DNA from: Crocinitomicaceae bacterium
GTDB taxonomy: Bacteria; Bacteroidota; Bacteroidia; Flavobacteriales_D; Crocinitomicaceae
Direction: 5' to 3'
DNA: 64,000 nucleotides
Assembly: GCA_020635955.1 (NCBI GenBank)
Contig: JACJYW010000003.1
Location: forward strand, 682,001 to 746,000
The notes beneath the pieces were generated by a model. That model searched no databases. It was given only the letters and a program-made list of their open reading frames with translations, and had not been told where the DNA came from. Positions 61,423 to 64,000 of the stretch are shown piece by piece (positions within the stretch are counted from its first letter, which is position 1; each line of letters begins with the position of its first letter). A program made the position numbers and the translations under genes.

Positions 61423-62628
61423 CTAATCCATCCGCACCAGAATCACCAAAGCCGATAACACGGTTAGCCCTCCAATTAGGATGATTGAAGCAGGAATTCC
61501 CCAGCTATCTGCTACTAACCCAGCTAAAAGTGCCCCGAAAGCATAACCTGAATCTCTCCACAACCTGAATACACCAATGCTTTTTGCCCTTTGTTCGGGA
61601 TGTGTAAATTGTGCTAATCCTGCCAGGAATGTTGGATAAACGAATGCTGTTCCCAAACCTAGAACAATAGAGAGAAGGATCAATTCAAAGTACGAATTCA
61701 TCCAGATCATTAAGATCAGGGCAATACCCTGTGCCAGCATCCCCCAAAAGAGCATCACCTTTTTATTGAGATGATCGGCCAATTTCCCCGTGAATAACTG
61801 CCCTATCCCCCAAACAGCAGGATAAATTGCCACTATCACACCTATTTGATCCAGATCGTAATGTAATGACGCTAAGAGAATAGGAAAGATTCCCCAGACC
61901 ATTCCGTCATTGAGATTATTGACCAAACCTGCTTGTGTGATCGATCCCAGATTCTTGTCCTTCCAGCTGGTTTCCCAAAAGACGTTCTTCAATTTTCTAA
62001 CAGAAGATGTTTTCGTTTCCTTTGCCACATGATGCACGGTATCCTTTACCAGTATCAAAGAGGCCAATAATCCAATGACAGAAAAGGCAATTCCCAGATA
62101 GAATGGATAGGGCCTTACACCGTGTTCAGAAGCTATCCATCCAGTTATAAAGGCTACCACACCAACAGCAAGGTATCCTGCAGATTCATTGATCCCCATG
62201 GCCAAACCTCTATTCTTCTCTCCCACCAGATCGATCTTCATTACCACAGTACTTGACCAGGTCAATCCCTGATTGATTCCCAACAAAATATTGGCAAAAA
62301 TGATCCAGTTCCAATGATTTGCATAGATGAGAATAAAAGGGATCGGAATAGCTATGACCCAACCTAACACCAGGAGTTTTTTCCGACCAAATCTATTCGC
62401 TAATGCCCCGGTAAAATAATTGGCCACCGCTTTTGACAAGCCAAACACAATGATGAATGATAAAATGGCAGTTTTAGCGAGGATATGAAATTCCTTTTCA
62501 GCTAATTCAGGTAGAATGGTTCGTTCTAATCCTACCATCCCTCCAACAAAAGCATTGATAACAACCAACAGGGCGAATTGTTTCCAATTTTCCTTTAAAC
62601 CAAGTCGTACATCTTTCATGGGATCCAT
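61423..62628 (-). CDS. MFS-family transporter
   Basis: This 401-residue transporter (ATG at 62628; a TTG four codons upstream is possible) shows 12 predicted membrane helices in two halves of six. The loop ALANRFGRKKLL between helices 2 and 3 matches the MFS motif, and a related sequence, TGKLADHLNKKVML, occurs in the second half. The substrate is not readable; drug or sugar efflux is typical of the closest families. It converges on the propeller-SpoIIE gene, with 10 bases between their stops. Confidence 0.85.
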   Translation of the reverse strand: MDPMKDVRLGLKENWKQFALLVVINAFVGGMVGLERTILPELAEKEFHILAKTAILSFIIVFGLSKAVANYFTGALANRFGRKKLLVLGWVIAIPIPFILIYANHWNWIIFANILLGINQGLTWSSTVVMKIDLVGEKNRGLAMGINESAGYLAVGVVAFITGWIASEHGVRPYPFYLGIAFSVIGLLASLILVKDTVHHVAKETKTSSVRKLKNVFWETSWKDKNLGSITQAGLVNNLNDGMVWGIFPILLASLHYDLDQIGVIVAIYPAVWGIGQLFTGKLADHLNKKVMLFWGMLAQGIALILMIWMNSYFELILLSIVLGLGTAFVYPTFLAGLAQFTHPEQRAKSIGVFRLWRDSGYAFGALLAGLVADSWGIPASIILIGGLTVLSALVILVRMD

Positions 62629-62754
62629 TCCTATTTGCAAATTAATTTAAAAATCCAATAACACCAATTAATCAACTTGATCTAAAAGTCAATAATATAA
62701 CGTCAAGTGAATTCACAATTAATTCTGTATTTTGTAATCAAATTGGAATATACA

Positions 62755-64000
62755 ATGTCGAAATCAACATTATTATTTATACTGTTTTTCATTGAACTTG
62801 TTGGCAACGCGCAAGAAAATTGTGTATACATGGCAAGCGACCTGTATCCCGGATCATACGGAGCCTTGCCTGTTGGAATAACTGAATTTAATGGAGCACT
62901 TTACTTCAGGGCTACCGGTAATTCTGCCGGTCCTGAATTATGGAAGTATGAAAATGGTGCATCTTCTATGGTTGCAGACCTAAACCCCGGAATTGGAGGG
63001 TCAATGCCTAATCAATTCACCGTAATAGGATCTACAATGTATTTCACTGCAACAACAGCTGCTACCGGAATGGAATTATACAAATTTGATGGTGTATCAA
63101 TTTCACTAGCTGCAGATATTTATCCAGGAGCTAATGGATCATCTTTAAATTTTTTAACGGCAATTGGATCGGAACTTTATTTTTCAGCAAATGATGGTGT
63201 ATCTGGCAATGAACCCTGGAAATATGACGGAGTAACCGCTACCCAAGTAGCGGATGTAAATCCTGGAATTGGTGATTCAAATCCTGATGAATTTGCCGGT
63301 GCAGGAGGATATATTTATTTCACCGGTCTTAATCCATTATATGGCTTTGAATTATGGAAATATGACGGAGTCACAGCCGTTGTTGAAGATCTCTATCCCG
63401 GTACGACTGGATCTGACCTTGGGGAACTAACACCAATAGGTTCAAAAATTTGTTTTCGTGCTACAAATGGAACTCAAGGATATGAATTATGGGTTCATGA
63501 TGGCGTATCACCAGTTTGTTTAGATGTTTGTACTGTAGGAGCAGGGGATTTTACACCCTGGGAATTTACCACCTTTGGAACAGAGGTTTTCTTTCGTGGC
63601 TTTATTTCAGGATCTGGTTACGAATTATGGAAATATGATGGAACCAATGCTGTATTAGTTGCCGACATTTTTTCTGGGGCAGGAAATGGACATCCCAATC
63701 ACATGGTTGCAGGAAATTCTATTTTATATTTTGCGGCCAACAATGGCACTGCTGGAAATGAACTTTGGATGTATGATGGTTCAAATGCCTCTTTAGTAGG
63801 CGATATTAATCCAGGATCAAATCAATCCATTCCGTATGCCGTTACTGAAAAATTTATCACAGTGGGAGACGATCTTATCTTCATAGCTGATAATGGGTCT
63901 TTAGGAAATGAAGTTTGGAGATTTGATGGTGTAAATTTGGAACTAGCTAAGGATATCATTGTAGGAAATCTTTCTTCTACCCCTTCAGGACTAACCCACT
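62755..64000 (+). CDS. ELWxxDGT-repeat secreted protein (3' end beyond window)
   Basis: The frame starts at the ATG at 62755 and stays open to the window end, giving 415 residues. A signal peptide (MSKSTLLFILFFIELVGNAQ) is followed by about seven repeats of roughly 55-65 residues with the core ELWKYDG and a following VADLNPG or similar. This ELWxxDGT pattern forms beta-propeller-like adhesin or surface proteins in Bacteroidota, often with a type IX secretion tail that would lie past the edge. No such tail is visible here. Function is presumably surface-related. Confidence 0.8.
   Translation, partial: MSKSTLLFILFFIELVGNAQENCVYMASDLYPGSYGALPVGITEFNGALYFRATGNSAGPELWKYENGASSMVADLNPGIGGSMPNQFTVIGSTMYFTATTAATGMELYKFDGVSISLAADIYPGANGSSLNFLTAIGSELYFSANDGVSGNEPWKYDGVTATQVADVNPGIGDSNPDEFAGAGGYIYFTGLNPLYGFELWKYDGVTAVVEDLYPGTTGSDLGELTPIGSKICFRATNGTQGYELWVHDGVSPVCLDVCTVGAGDFTPWEFTTFGTEVFFRGFISGSGYELWKYDGTNAVLVADIFSGAGNGHPNHMVAGNSILYFAANNGTAGNELWMYDGSNASLVGDINPGSNQSIPYAVTEKFITVGDDLIFIADNGSLGNEVWRFDGVNLELAKDIIVGNLSSTPSGLTH

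Overview
The window reads as an AT-rich chromosome segment of a Bacteroidota bacterium, most likely an aquatic or marine Flavobacteriales-type lineage. Signs are TonB receptors with an N-terminal carboxypeptidase-like regulatory domain, TAnnTTTG promoter boxes with very short leaders and no clear Shine-Dalgarno sites, RteC and a SAM_5-type tyrosine recombinase, a CzcA-TolC fusion, DUF4386, propeller-SpoIIE and ELWxxDGT-repeat proteins. The genus is not decidable from the sequence. I see no tRNA, rRNA or CRISPR.

1-17.9 kb, chromosomal, nitrate respiration theme: the respiratory nitrate reductase operon runs leftward (monoheme cytochrome c, narG, narH cut by the window edge). Divergent from it are moeB (with rhodanese domain) and moaE for molybdenum cofactor. 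Next come a decayed sugar-reductase tail, a DAHP synthase-chorismate mutase, an Fe-S U32 protein, a TonB receptor with a small membrane protein, an orphan 600-residue protein with two acyltransferases, and a diheme cytochrome c peroxidase. FNR-like palindromes TGAT-N4-ATCA lie in front of the cytochrome c/nar operon, between the U32 and TonB genes, and before the peroxidase, which suggests one oxygen- or NO-responsive regulon.

18.0-48.7 kb, a putative integrative element: tyrosine integrase and RteC at the left, then a copper/silver export module (HYC_CC_PP-type protein, CusA, CusC, an HMA-AraC fusion regulator, CopA, CusB). A truncated second copy of the rteC 3' end marks a recombination junction. 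A leftward zinc/cadmium/cobalt-type module follows (saccharopine-dehydrogenase-like protein, P-type ATPase, ICMT-like methyltransferase, His-rich lipoprotein, CzcB, CzcA-TolC fusion, His-rich secreted protein). The element core (two HTH proteins, a replication-type protein, a DnaC-like ATPase), AbiEi/AbiEii, a DUF3883 protein, a GC-rich 536-bp unit with terminal inverted repeats, and a four-gene orphan cassette with its own terminator fill the right side. The same spaced TGCAAGTA pair occurs at both ends. No relaxase or conjugation genes are visible.

48.7-51.9 kb, a small accessory block: an AbiEi-like-Fic fusion and a 366-residue island protein, each preceded by striking repeats or palindromes. 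It ends in the same GGTCAC-plus-terminator arrangement found at both edges of the larger element.

52-64 kb, chromosomal again: a serine hydrolase lipoprotein, small membrane or secreted proteins, a quinone oxidoreductase, a TPR-AraC regulator divergent from a propeller-SpoIIE phosphatase, an MFS transporter and an unfinished ELWxxDGT-repeat protein. The most interesting unexplained items are the 46.7-48.1 kb orphan cassette, the 45.9-46.5 kb inverted-repeat unit, the rteC junction and the repeated end signatures.
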